Assembly (NCBI GenBank): GCA_947458235.1
Contig: CANGYP010000004.1
Coordinates: 1 to 46,117, forward strand
Origin: Alphaproteobacteria bacterium
Lineage (GTDB): Bacteria; Pseudomonadota; Alphaproteobacteria; JAJTHO01; CANGYM01
Reading direction: 5' to 3'
DNA: 46,117 nt
Shown: one piece after another, positions 1-8,777 of the stretch
Position numbering within the stretch: the first letter of the stretch is position 1
How the letters are laid out: each line of letters begins with the position of its first letter
Program-made: the position numbers and the translations under genes
Notes under the pieces: model-generated
The model's database searches: none
What the model was told of the DNA's origin: nothing
Seen by the model: the letters and a program-made list of their open reading frames with translations, nothing else

Positions 1-2045
1 GCTCAACGTACCAATCACAAAATTCATGCCAAACAAAGGCATACAGGGCCTGCGCGGCATCATCAAAGGCATAGGTTTCCAGCGCGGTTTGCACGGTGGC
101 CAACGTTTCGGTAAGTTTAACAATGATCCAGCGATTTTCATCCAACGTCACCGTTTGTGGGTCAAAAGTCGCATCCCACACACACCCGTTCATCTCCCCA
201 AAACGGGCGGCGTTCCACAGTTTGGTGGCGAAATTGCGATAGCCCTCGATACGGGCTGTGTCCAGTTTCACATCACGCCCTTGGGCCGCCATGATGGCCA
301 AGGTAAAGCGCAAAGCATCCGCGCCGTAACGGTCCATCAAATCCAGCGGGTCCACAACATTGCCCTTGGACTTTGACATTTTGTGTCCGTGTTTATCCCG
401 CACCAGCGCATGAATATACACATCCTTAAAGGGCACTGCCGCCGCCAAAGCTTCCGTGGGAATGGGCTGGCCCGCCATCAGGGCGTCATGATAACCGCCC
501 TCTTTGGCATGAGCATAAATCCCCATCATCATCATGCGGGCCACCCAAAAGAAAATGATATCAAACCCCGTCACCAAAACAGAGCTAGGGTAGTGTCCCT
601 TGAGTTCATCAGAGATATGGGGCCATCCAAGGGTCGAAAACGGCCACAATCCCGAGGAAAACCATGTATCCAGAACATCGGGATCTTGGGTGAGGGGCTT
701 GCCGCCAGCCATGGATTTGGCGTCCGCCTCTGTTTCCGCCACATAAACCACACCATCTTCGTCATACCACGCGGGGATGCGGTGACCCCACCACAGTTGA
801 CGGGAAATGCACCACGGCTGAATATCCTCCAGCCAGCGGTCATAAGTGTTTTTCCACGATGGAGGCACAAAACGCACAATCCCTTGCTCCACCGCTTGCA
901 GGGCGGGTTTGGCCAGAATATCGGCGCGAACGTACCATTGTTCTGTTAAAAACGGCTCGATCACCGTGCCAGAGCGATCCCCGTAGGGCACCGCGTGGCG
1001 CGTGGGTTCAATGTTGACCAAAAACCCTTCATCTTCCAAGGCCTGAATCACCACCTTTCGGGCGGCGAAACGCTCTAGTCCCTGAAATCTCTGCGGCACA
1101 GCATCGTTCAGGGCTCCATCGGCGTTTAGGATATTGATCAAAGGCAAACCATGCCGCCGTCCCACATCAAAATCGTTAAAATCATGGGCGGGGGTGATTT
1201 TTACGGCCCCCGTCCCTTTTTCAGGGTCGGCGTACGTATCCGCAATCACGGGAATGATGCGATCTGTTAAGGGCAAACGCAGATGATGACCAATGGCAAA
1301 TTTCAGGCTGGGATTGTCAGGATGCACCGCCACCGCCACATCCCCCAGCAACGTTTCCGGCCGCGTGGTGGCCACGGTGATGCCCCCCGCGCCCTCCACA
1401 AACGGGTAATGGATATGATAATAGGCCCCATCCACCTCCTGCGACACCACCTCAAGATCCGATAATGCCGTTTGCAGCTTCACATCCCAGTTGACCAGTC
1501 GTTTATCCTTATAAATCAATCCATCGCGGTACATGGACACAAACAGGGTCCGCACGGCTTGGCTTAACCCCTCATCCAAGGTAAAGCGCTCCCGCGACCA
1601 ATCGGCGGAGGCCCCCAGACGTTTCAGTTGCGAAACAATCGTGCCACCAGAAGAGTCTTTCCATGCCCAAACCCGCTGCAAAAACGCATCGCGGCCTAGG
1701 GCTTGGCGGGTGGTGCCCTCGGCATTGACCATGCGCTCCACCACCATTTGGGTGGCAATGCCCGCATGATCCGTCCCTGGTTGCCACAACACCGCGCGGC
1801 CCCGCATACGGTGATAGCGCACCAGAATATCTTGCAACGTAAAGGTCAAGGCATGCCCCATATGCAGGGCCCCTGTGACATTCGGGGGGGGCATCATAAT
1901 GGTATAGGGTGCCCCGTTGCCCCGCAGAGCGAAGGCATCCGCCTTCAGGGAACGATCATACTGCTTGCCCTCAAACACCGCAGGGGAAAAGGTTTTATCC
2001 AGCATGCAAAGACCCAAATTGCGGGGACGAGTTCATAGTGTCCAT
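1..2045 (-). CDS. valS: Valyl-tRNA synthetase (C-terminal part runs off the left edge)
   Basis: Minus-strand reading from ATG at 2045 gives MDTMNSSPQFGSLHAGKTFSP...PPPNVTGALHMGHAL (HIGH-type motif) ... [31 protein letters not shown] (KMSKS motif). No stop before base 1, so it is missing from the ORF track. Start overlaps the upstream stop (TAATG). Confidence 0.95.
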
Positions 2046-5000
2046 TATCCCACCATGGCCTTTAAAAACCGCATCAACACCACCAGATTGGAAAGCCGAA
2101 CGTTGGAATCCATCTGACTCAGCATCCCCAAAAACTGTTTTCTTTGGGATTCTGTTTGCTCCATCCACGCCGCTTGGGCCTGTTGCGGGGTTCCCGACAG
2201 GGCCAAAAGTCGCGCCGAAAGGTCACGGTGGGCCGCATACAGATCCGTGCGCAAGGCATCCCGCGCTTGCTGATCCCACAAAGTCGGGGAGGGCAAACGG
2301 GACAACAAATGGTGCACCTGATGCAACGACAGGGCATCGTAAACCGCCATATAGGTCTGGGCCGCTCTGGACAGGTCCGCACTGGCTTGCTCGGCCAAGG
2401 CAATGACATCCAAAACCCCCATCATGGGGCGCAACATGGCGATACGCTGAGCCAAACTGTCAGGAACTTTTTCATCCAGCAGGGCCTTTTGGGTTTTTTC
2501 CACAACGGCCCGCTCTTCCCCAATCAAAAGTTGCGGCCAAATGCGGCTGCATTCCTGAATCAAAGGACGAAACTTTTTGACCAACTCCGTCACCGCAAGG
2601 GTGCCCTGGGTATGCTGACGCAGCAACCACGCAATGGCATTGTCCGCAAGACGGGTTGTATAAAAAAGCATTTTGTGCTGGGTGGTGGCGGAAACCTTGT
2701 TGTCCAAGGCCTCGATGTCATGCCAGAGGGATCGCAGATGGAACGCCTCCCGCACGATGGTATAGGCCCGAACAACGTCACACAGTTCACATCCCACCGC
2801 CTGTTGCATGGAAAAGGCAAAATGGGGCCCCATACGATTGATCATGCTGTTGGCCGTAAAGGTGGCGATGATGTCTTTTTTCAGGGGATGGGTTTTCATA
2901 TCCTCCGAAAACCGATCGCGCAGGCGCGAGGGGAAATAGAGGGCCACATCCTCCAGCATGCGCTCTTCTTCCAGAAGATTGGTGCCTTGCAGGTCTTTTT
3001 TCAGGGCAATTTTGCTGTGGGCCAACAAAACCGCCAGCTCCGGCCGCACAAAACCCAACCCCTCCTCCAGCCGCGCATCCAACGTGGCCTCGGTGGGCAA
3101 GCCCTCCAGCGCGGGATTGAGCTGTCCCCGGTCCTCAAGATGACGCATGAGTTTTTTTAAGGGGTGCACCAACGCCGTGCCCTGATGCTCTAACGAAGAT
3201 AGGGCCTGCGTTTGCAGATAATTGTTCCTTAACACCAAATGGGCCACATCATCCGTCATGGAGGCCAAAAGGTCATTGCGCTCTGCCAGCGTCATGTCGC
3301 CGCGGCGCACAGGGCCAGTTAGCAAAATTTTGATGTTGACTTCATGGTCTGAACAATCAACACCCCCTGAATTATCGATGGCATCGGTGTTTAACTTCAC
3401 ACCCGCCAAAGCTGCCGCAACACGGGCGGCTTGGGTCATGCCAAGGTTCGCCCCCTCTCCGATCACGGACGCACGCACTTGGTCCGCAGCAATCCGCAGG
3501 CTGTCGTTGGCTTTGTCCATAACGTCCCTATCGGTTTCATGGGGCGCCCGAATAAACGTCCCAATCCCCCCAAACCACAACAGATCCACCGTGTGTTTCA
3601 GCAGAGTTTGAATCAGGAAATCTGGATGCACAACATCATCTTTGATGCCAAAGCACGCTTTGATTTCAGGGGTTAGGGTGATTTCTTTAACATTACGTTC
3701 ATAAACACGGCCCCCAGCAGATAAGGCCTCGGCCCGATAATCCGTCCACTGCGTGCGGGGGGTTTCAAACAGACGTTTACGCTCTTCAAAACTAACAACC
3801 ACATCAGGGTTGGGATCCACAAAAATGTGTTGGTGGTTAAACGCCCCAAGCAAGCGAATGTGACGGGACAACAACATCCCGTTACCAAACACATCCCCCG
3901 ACATGTCCCCAACACCAATCACCGTGAAATCTTGGGTTTGGATATCCCGTCCCAATTCGCGGAAATGACGTTTAACGGCTTCCCACCCACCTTTGGCGGT
4001 GATGCCCATGGCTTTGTGGTCATAGCCCACACTGCCGCCCGAGGCAAAGGCATCATCCAACCAAAAATGCCGCGCTTGGGCGCACCCGTTGGCCAAATCA
4101 GAAAAGGTCGCCGTGCCCTTGTCCGCCGCCACCACCAAATACGGATCATCGGCATCCCGACGGATCACGTCAACGGGATGAACAATGGTTTTGTCCGCAG
4201 CAATGCTGTCAGTCATATCCAGCATGCTGTGCATCATCATTTGATAGGCGGCCTCAACAGCGGCTTTTAACGTTTGGGGCGTGGCGTCCGCAGGGCGTTT
4301 CACAATAAAGCCCCCCTTGGATCCTGTGGGCACAATCAGGGCGTTTTTCACCAGCTGCGCTTTAATCAGGCCAAGGATCTCTTGACGGTAATCCTCTGGC
4401 CTTTCTGACCAACGAATTCCCCCACGCGCCACAGGCCCCCCACGCAAGTGCACGGATTCCATTTGGGTGTTGTAAACGAAAATTTCCGCAAAGGGCCGTG
4501 GCTCTTTTAAGAAGGGAATATCCGTAGAACGGAGCTTAACGCTGAGAGCGGAGCGGGGCTGACCACCGTCATCCCGCTGAAAAAAATTGGTGCGCAAGGT
4601 GGCACGGAGCAGAATCGTCAGGGCGGAAAGCACACGGTCCTCATAAACACCCGTGACTTTATTCAAGACCGCCGCTAGCTCTTGTTCTGCCCTTGCGGTG
4701 TCTTCACGCGCAGTCATGGGATCAAAATAACAATAAAAAAGTTTTATAAAACAAGACACAAAATCCACATTATGATGCAAAACATCAACAGCTGTGGCGT
4801 ATTGAACCGCATGGCCCGATTGCATCAGGTATTTTAAATAGGTGCGAAGAATGTTCACATCCCGCCAAGGCAACCCCAAGCGCACAACAAAACCATTCAG
4901 GGCATCCAAATCACATTCGCGGCGCCAAATGGCCTGAATTGCAGCTTTAACATTTTGCTCTATTGATTTGATATCAATGGGATATTTATCTGTTTTATAA

Positions 5001-6805
5001 ACCTCAAGATCGTGGATCCAGCAGCCAGTTTCATGGTGAATGGGCAAGATATTATGCGCCTGCTCCGTCACAGCCGACAGGCCCAAAGATTCCAAAACTG
5101 GCAACATTTCCGAAAGGGACAGGGGGTTGTCGATGGTGTAAAGACGCACATGGAAATGGTGCAACTGCATGTACGCGTGGCGATACAAATGCACATCCAA
5201 CTGGCCCTGTGCGTATAGGGTTTCCAGTCTGAAAATATCCTCGATGGCTTCCTTGGCGGAGAAGGTATCCGTATAACTCAAGGGAAAAGCATCCCCATAA
5301 TGTTTCAGCAAATCATGGGTTTTTTCGGGGGATGAAGAGGACAACAGGGAAATTTTCAAATTATCCACCCACCGACGGGACGCATTTTGCAACTCTGTTT
5401 CAAGGGCCTTCACATCGTAAGCGGGCCAGCGAGAGGGGTCCGTTTCGATAACAAAATAAAGGCGGGTGAGCATGGACTCTTCCACCGCCACATGGCTGGT
5501 TTTTAAATGGCCGTGAAACGTTGAACACAGAATAGACTCAATTTTTTTCCGAACCTCTAAGGTATAGCGATCATGGGGAACAAAGACGATGGTGGCGATG
5601 AAACGTTTAAAGACATCCTCTCGCAAAAACAGGGATACCCGCTGTCTTTCTTGAAGATTTAAAATCCCAAGGATCATGGTCAACAGATCATCTGATGCAA
5701 TTTGATACAATTCATCCCTAGGGAATGTGCGAATGACGTGCAGCAGGGCCTTTCCATTATGGCTACTGGGGTCCATTTTCGCCTTTTCAATGACATGCTG
5801 GACTTTTTGACGCAAAATGGGGACGGTTTCGGGGGCAGCATAATAGGATTGGGACGTAAACAAACCCACAAAACGCTCTTCCCCAGCCACCTGACCATTG
5901 GGGTGGAAGCGCTTGATACTGACCACATCCATGGACGTGGCGCGGTGAACTTGGGATTTATGGGATGATTTTCCAAAATGAATGGTGCGGGCCCCATCCC
6001 GAAGAAAATCCACAATGGCATCTGGCAAATGAGAACCATAACGACGAATATCAAACAGGGAATACGCTGGATCTTTCAGAACCCCCAAGCTTTTTTCGTG
6101 CTTGATGACCAGATCCACAGATCCCCCATCCCCCTCCACAAGGTCCATACTGCGATAGCCCAAAAAGGTGAAATTGTTGGCCAGCATCCAATCGATAAAA
6201 TGCCGTGTTTCTTCAGCGGCCCCACCTTGGGCGGCCGTGACGTGATCGGCGGCGGCTTTGGCGCGATCACGCATGGGTTTCCAATCAGAAACGGCCTCTT
6301 TCACGCGTTGCAAAACCTGATGCAAGGCGGACTCTAGGGCCGTCACATCACTGGCCCCCGGAATAAAGGGCAAATGCACCTGCATCACAGATTCCAGAGA
6401 CCCACCCGCAGTGAGGGTTTCTTCAATACTTTCCAAATGTCCAGATGGGCTGCGCTTGACGGATAAAACGGGATGAATCAACAGTTCAACGGGATAACCA
6501 AAGGTGTTGATGGCCGCCGTGACGGAATCCACCAAAAACGGCATGTCATCGTTGACAATGTTGACACATGTCAAGCTGGTGCCCACAGGATAGGTCTGAA
6601 TGCGCGGGCCAGAATGGGTGGGACGATCCTGTATCAAGGCCCATAAAGCATCCACATGATTCTGTAGGGTCGTGGTCGAAATGCCTTTCAAATCCTCTGG
6701 CGGCACATGAGACAGGTAGGCACGATAAAGGCGAATGTAACTGGGCTGGGTGTGCAGAGAATCCTGCGGCAAAAGACCGATGTACTCTTGAAAATGGGTC
6801 ATCAC
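2045..6805 (-). CDS. gdhB: NAD-specific glutamate dehydrogenase, large (~180 kDa class)
   Basis: 1586-aa ORF with GGPVARGGIRWSERPEDYRQEILGLIKAQLVKNALIVPTGSKGGF and VIGVGDMSGDVFGNGMLLS, characteristic of the large bacterial NAD-GDH family. Confidence 0.93.
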   Translation of the reverse strand: MMTHFQEYIGLLPQDSLHTQPSYIRLYRAYLSHVPPEDLKGISTTTLQNHVDALWALIQDRPTHSGPRIQTYPVGTSLTCVNIVNDDMPFLVDSVTAAINTFGYPVELLIHPVLSVKRSPSGHLESIEETLTAGGSLESVMQVHLPFIPGASDVTALESALHQVLQRVKEAVSDWKPMRDRAKAAADHVTAAQGGAAEETRHFIDWMLANNFTFLGYRSMDLVEGDGGSVDLVIKHEKSLGVLKDPAYSLFDIRRYGSHLPDAIVDFLRDGARTIHFGKSSHKSQVHRATSMDVVSIKRFHPNGQVAGEERFVGLFTSQSYYAAPETVPILRQKVQHVIEKAKMDPSSHNGKALLHVIRTFPRDELYQIASDDLLTMILGILNLQERQRVSLFLREDVFKRFIATIVFVPHDRYTLEVRKKIESILCSTFHGHLKTSHVAVEESMLTRLYFVIETDPSRWPAYDVKALETELQNASRRWVDNLKISLLSSSSPEKTHDLLKHYGDAFPLSYTDTFSAKEAIEDIFRLETLYAQGQLDVHLYRHAYMQLHHFHVRLYTIDNPLSLSEMLPVLESLGLSAVTEQAHNILPIHHETGCWIHDLEVYKTDKYPIDIKSIEQNVKAAIQAIWRRECDLDALNGFVVRLGLPWRDVNILRTYLKYLMQSGHAVQYATAVDVLHHNVDFVSCFIKLFYCYFDPMTAREDTARAEQELAAVLNKVTGVYEDRVLSALTILLRATLRTNFFQRDDGGQPRSALSVKLRSTDIPFLKEPRPFAEIFVYNTQMESVHLRGGPVARGGIRWSERPEDYRQEILGLIKAQLVKNALIVPTGSKGGFIVKRPADATPQTLKAAVEAAYQMMMHSMLDMTDSIAADKTIVHPVDVIRRDADDPYLVVAADKGTATFSDLANGCAQARHFWLDDAFASGGSVGYDHKAMGITAKGGWEAVKRHFRELGRDIQTQDFTVIGVGDMSGDVFGNGMLLSRHIRLLGAFNHQHIFVDPNPDVVVSFEERKRLFETPRTQWTDYRAEALSAGGRVYERNVKEITLTPEIKACFGIKDDVVHPDFLIQTLLKHTVDLLWFGGIGTFIRAPHETDRDVMDKANDSLRIAADQVRASVIGEGANLGMTQAARVAAALAGVKLNTDAIDNSGGVDCSDHEVNIKILLTGPVRRGDMTLAERNDLLASMTDDVAHLVLRNNYLQTQALSSLEHQGTALVHPLKKLMRHLEDRGQLNPALEGLPTEATLDARLEEGLGFVRPELAVLLAHSKIALKKDLQGTNLLEEERMLEDVALYFPSRLRDRFSEDMKTHPLKKDIIATFTANSMINRMGPHFAFSMQQAVGCELCDVVRAYTIVREAFHLRSLWHDIEALDNKVSATTQHKMLFYTTRLADNAIAWLLRQHTQGTLAVTELVKKFRPLIQECSRIWPQLLIGEERAVVEKTQKALLDEKVPDSLAQRIAMLRPMMGVLDVIALAEQASADLSRAAQTYMAVYDALSLHQVHHLLSRLPSPTLWDQQARDALRTDLYAAHRDLSARLLALSGTPQQAQAAWMEQTESQRKQFLGMLSQMDSNVRLSNLVVLMRFLKAMVG

Positions 6806-6871
6806 AGCTATTCCTTATGGTTTTTCAGGCCCCTTGTTAGGGAGAAACCCAAACATATACCTATTGTCCCT

Positions 6872-7066
6872 ATGGCAGGTCGCGATTATCAAGAGGCGCG
6901 TCTCATGGCTAGGGAGCGATGGTCGCGACTAAAGCGGAACGAAGATGAACGCACAGCCAAAGACAATTTTCATAATGGGATAGGTATACCTGAAGGGTCG
7001 GAAGGATATTATCAAAGCCTGCGAACACGTCAACAACTGAAACAAGACCTGAAACAAGGCCTGTAA
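6872..7066 (+). CDS. Small hypothetical protein (64 aa)
   Basis: In-frame ATG at 6872 within the 6707-7066 ORF: MAGRDYQEARLMARERWSRLKRNEDERTAKDNFHNGIGIPEGSEGYYQSLRTRQQLKQDLKQGL; not antisense to another gene from this start. No family recognised. Confidence 0.4.
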   Translation: MAGRDYQEARLMARERWSRLKRNEDERTAKDNFHNGIGIPEGSEGYYQSLRTRQQLKQDLKQGL

Positions 7067-7090
7067 GAGCAACGGGATAAGGTCCAATTC

Positions 7091-7104
7091 ACAAATTGAT
7101 TTGT
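7091..7104. promoter_or_regulatory. 14-bp palindrome ACAAATTGATTTGT upstream of the R-M operon
   Basis: Arms ACAAAT/ATTTGT around TG, 57 bp upstream of the mod ATG; a TATATA stretch follows before the start. Confidence 0.3.
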
Positions 7105-7160
7105 TGCCCCCTCTTCGCTAAGGTGTATGACGTATATATAAACCATAACAGAGTCACACC

Positions 7161-8777
7161 ATGCCCACGTTGGATTTTAAGGGAAAACACTACGTTTACG
7201 CCCATCATTTGTCCGTGCCGTTTCGCACGTTATCCGTTGATGTGGAAAAATCCCTGTCTGATGCCCCCAATTTGGATGATAACCTGATTATTCACGGGGA
7301 TAATTTGCATGGGCTAAAGGCCCTGTTGCCCCAGTATGCGGGGAAAATCAAATGTATTTATATTGATCCCCCCTATAACACGGGGAACGAGGGATGGTGT
7401 TACAACGACAAAGTCAACAGCCCCCTGATACGCGAATGGTTAAAAAAAGAAGCCAACCCCGTGGATAAAGAGGACATGGAACGCCACGACAAATGGCTGT
7501 GCATGATGTGGCCCCGTTTGCAGTTATTGCGGGAACTTTTGGCCGATGACGGGGTGATTTTTATCAGTATTGATGATAACGAGGTTCACCACCTGCGGTG
7601 TCTCATGGATGAGATTTTTGGGGAGGGGAATTTTGTAAACGAATTTGTTTGGAGAAAGAATAACAGTGGAAAAACAGTATCAAAGGAATTTCCTGTTAAT
7701 ATTGAGTACATTCTTATGTATTCAAAGTCATATGAATTTAAATTAAATGTAGTTTTTAAGCCATTGGCAGAGTCAACAGTGGCTACGTACAATAGAAATG
7801 ATAATGATGGGCGAGGTAACTATTGTACTGTTTCTTTGCAGAAAACTAAATCTCCCGGCCCAGAAACCACGTATGATTATATTGACAATAATGGTAGATT
7901 ATGGCCTTGCCCAGCTAAAGGTTGGCGCATGACAAGAGATAAAGTTAAAAAACTAGAAAATGATGGACGGCTTTATCTTGAGGGTAACACGATAAGAGAG
8001 AAATCTTATTGGAATGAACGTGAGAATACTGGAAAAATAGCGGATAATCTGTGGGATGATCTTTCAGAAAATCATATTGCCACTGTACAAATAAGAAAAA
8101 TTTTGGGCGATAATGTTTTTGATAATCCCAAACCTATTGATTTAGTGGAACGTTGTTTGAAAATTGGAATGGACAAAAACGCCATCATCCTCGATTCCTT
8201 CGCGGGCAGTGGCACCACCGCCCATGCGGTGTTGGCGTTGAATCAGGAAGACGGCGGCAATCGCAAGTTTATTTTGATTGAATGCGAAGATTACGCCGAC
8301 ACCATCACGGCGGAACGTGTGCGGCGTGTGATACGGGGCGTGCCCACGGCCAAGGATGCGGCACTCAAAAATGGATTGGGGGGCAGCTTTACCTATTGCA
8401 CCTTGGGCGGGGACATGGACATTGAAAACATATTATCGGGGGAACATTTGCCCGATTACAATGCCCTGTCCCAGTATGTGTTTTATACGGCCACGGGGCG
8501 CAGCTTGCCCCGCACCATCACGCCGCAGCCTGATTTTTTTGTGGGGGAAACCGATGTTTACGCCGTGTATGTCATTTACCGCCCCGATTTGGGATATTTA
8601 CGCAGCAATCAATCGGCATTAAACGATGAAAAGGTGGACATTATTCAGGCCCACCCCAGCCAAAAGAAAAAATTGGTGTTCGCCACCGCCAAATTCATGT
8701 CGGGGGAGGATTTAAAGGACCGCAACATCACCTTTTGCCAAATCCCCTATGCCATTCATAATTTTGTGGGGGCGTGA
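7161..8777 (+). CDS. mod: Type III restriction-modification system DNA methyltransferase (Mod)
   Basis: IYIDPPYNTGNEGW (catalytic DPPY) followed by C-terminal ILDSFAGSGTTAHAVLALN (AdoMet-binding FxGxG), i.e. beta-class motif order; paired with res. Confidence 0.93.
   Translation: MPTLDFKGKHYVYAHHLSVPFRTLSVDVEKSLSDAPNLDDNLIIHGDNLHGLKALLPQYAGKIKCIYIDPPYNTGNEGWCYNDKVNSPLIREWLKKEANPVDKEDMERHDKWLCMMWPRLQLLRELLADDGVIFISIDDNEVHHLRCLMDEIFGEGNFVNEFVWRKNNSGKTVSKEFPVNIEYILMYSKSYEFKLNVVFKPLAESTVATYNRNDNDGRGNYCTVSLQKTKSPGPETTYDYIDNNGRLWPCPAKGWRMTRDKVKKLENDGRLYLEGNTIREKSYWNERENTGKIADNLWDDLSENHIATVQIRKILGDNVFDNPKPIDLVERCLKIGMDKNAIILDSFAGSGTTAHAVLALNQEDGGNRKFILIECEDYADTITAERVRRVIRGVPTAKDAALKNGLGGSFTYCTLGGDMDIENILSGEHLPDYNALSQYVFYTATGRSLPRTITPQPDFFVGETDVYAVYVIYRPDLGYLRSNQSALNDEKVDIIQAHPSQKKKLVFATAKFMSGEDLKDRNITFCQIPYAIHNFVGA

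Noticed and set aside
26-2038. Several plus-strand ORFs (116, 188, 111, 165 aa etc.) listed at the left end
   Set aside because: They lie antisense to valS, which reads cleanly on the minus strand with HIGH and KMSKS motifs; no recognisable protein on the plus strand.
2144-6337. Long plus-strand ORFs opposite glutamate dehydrogenase (up to 338 aa)
   Set aside because: Antisense shadow ORFs over an intact 1586-aa gene.
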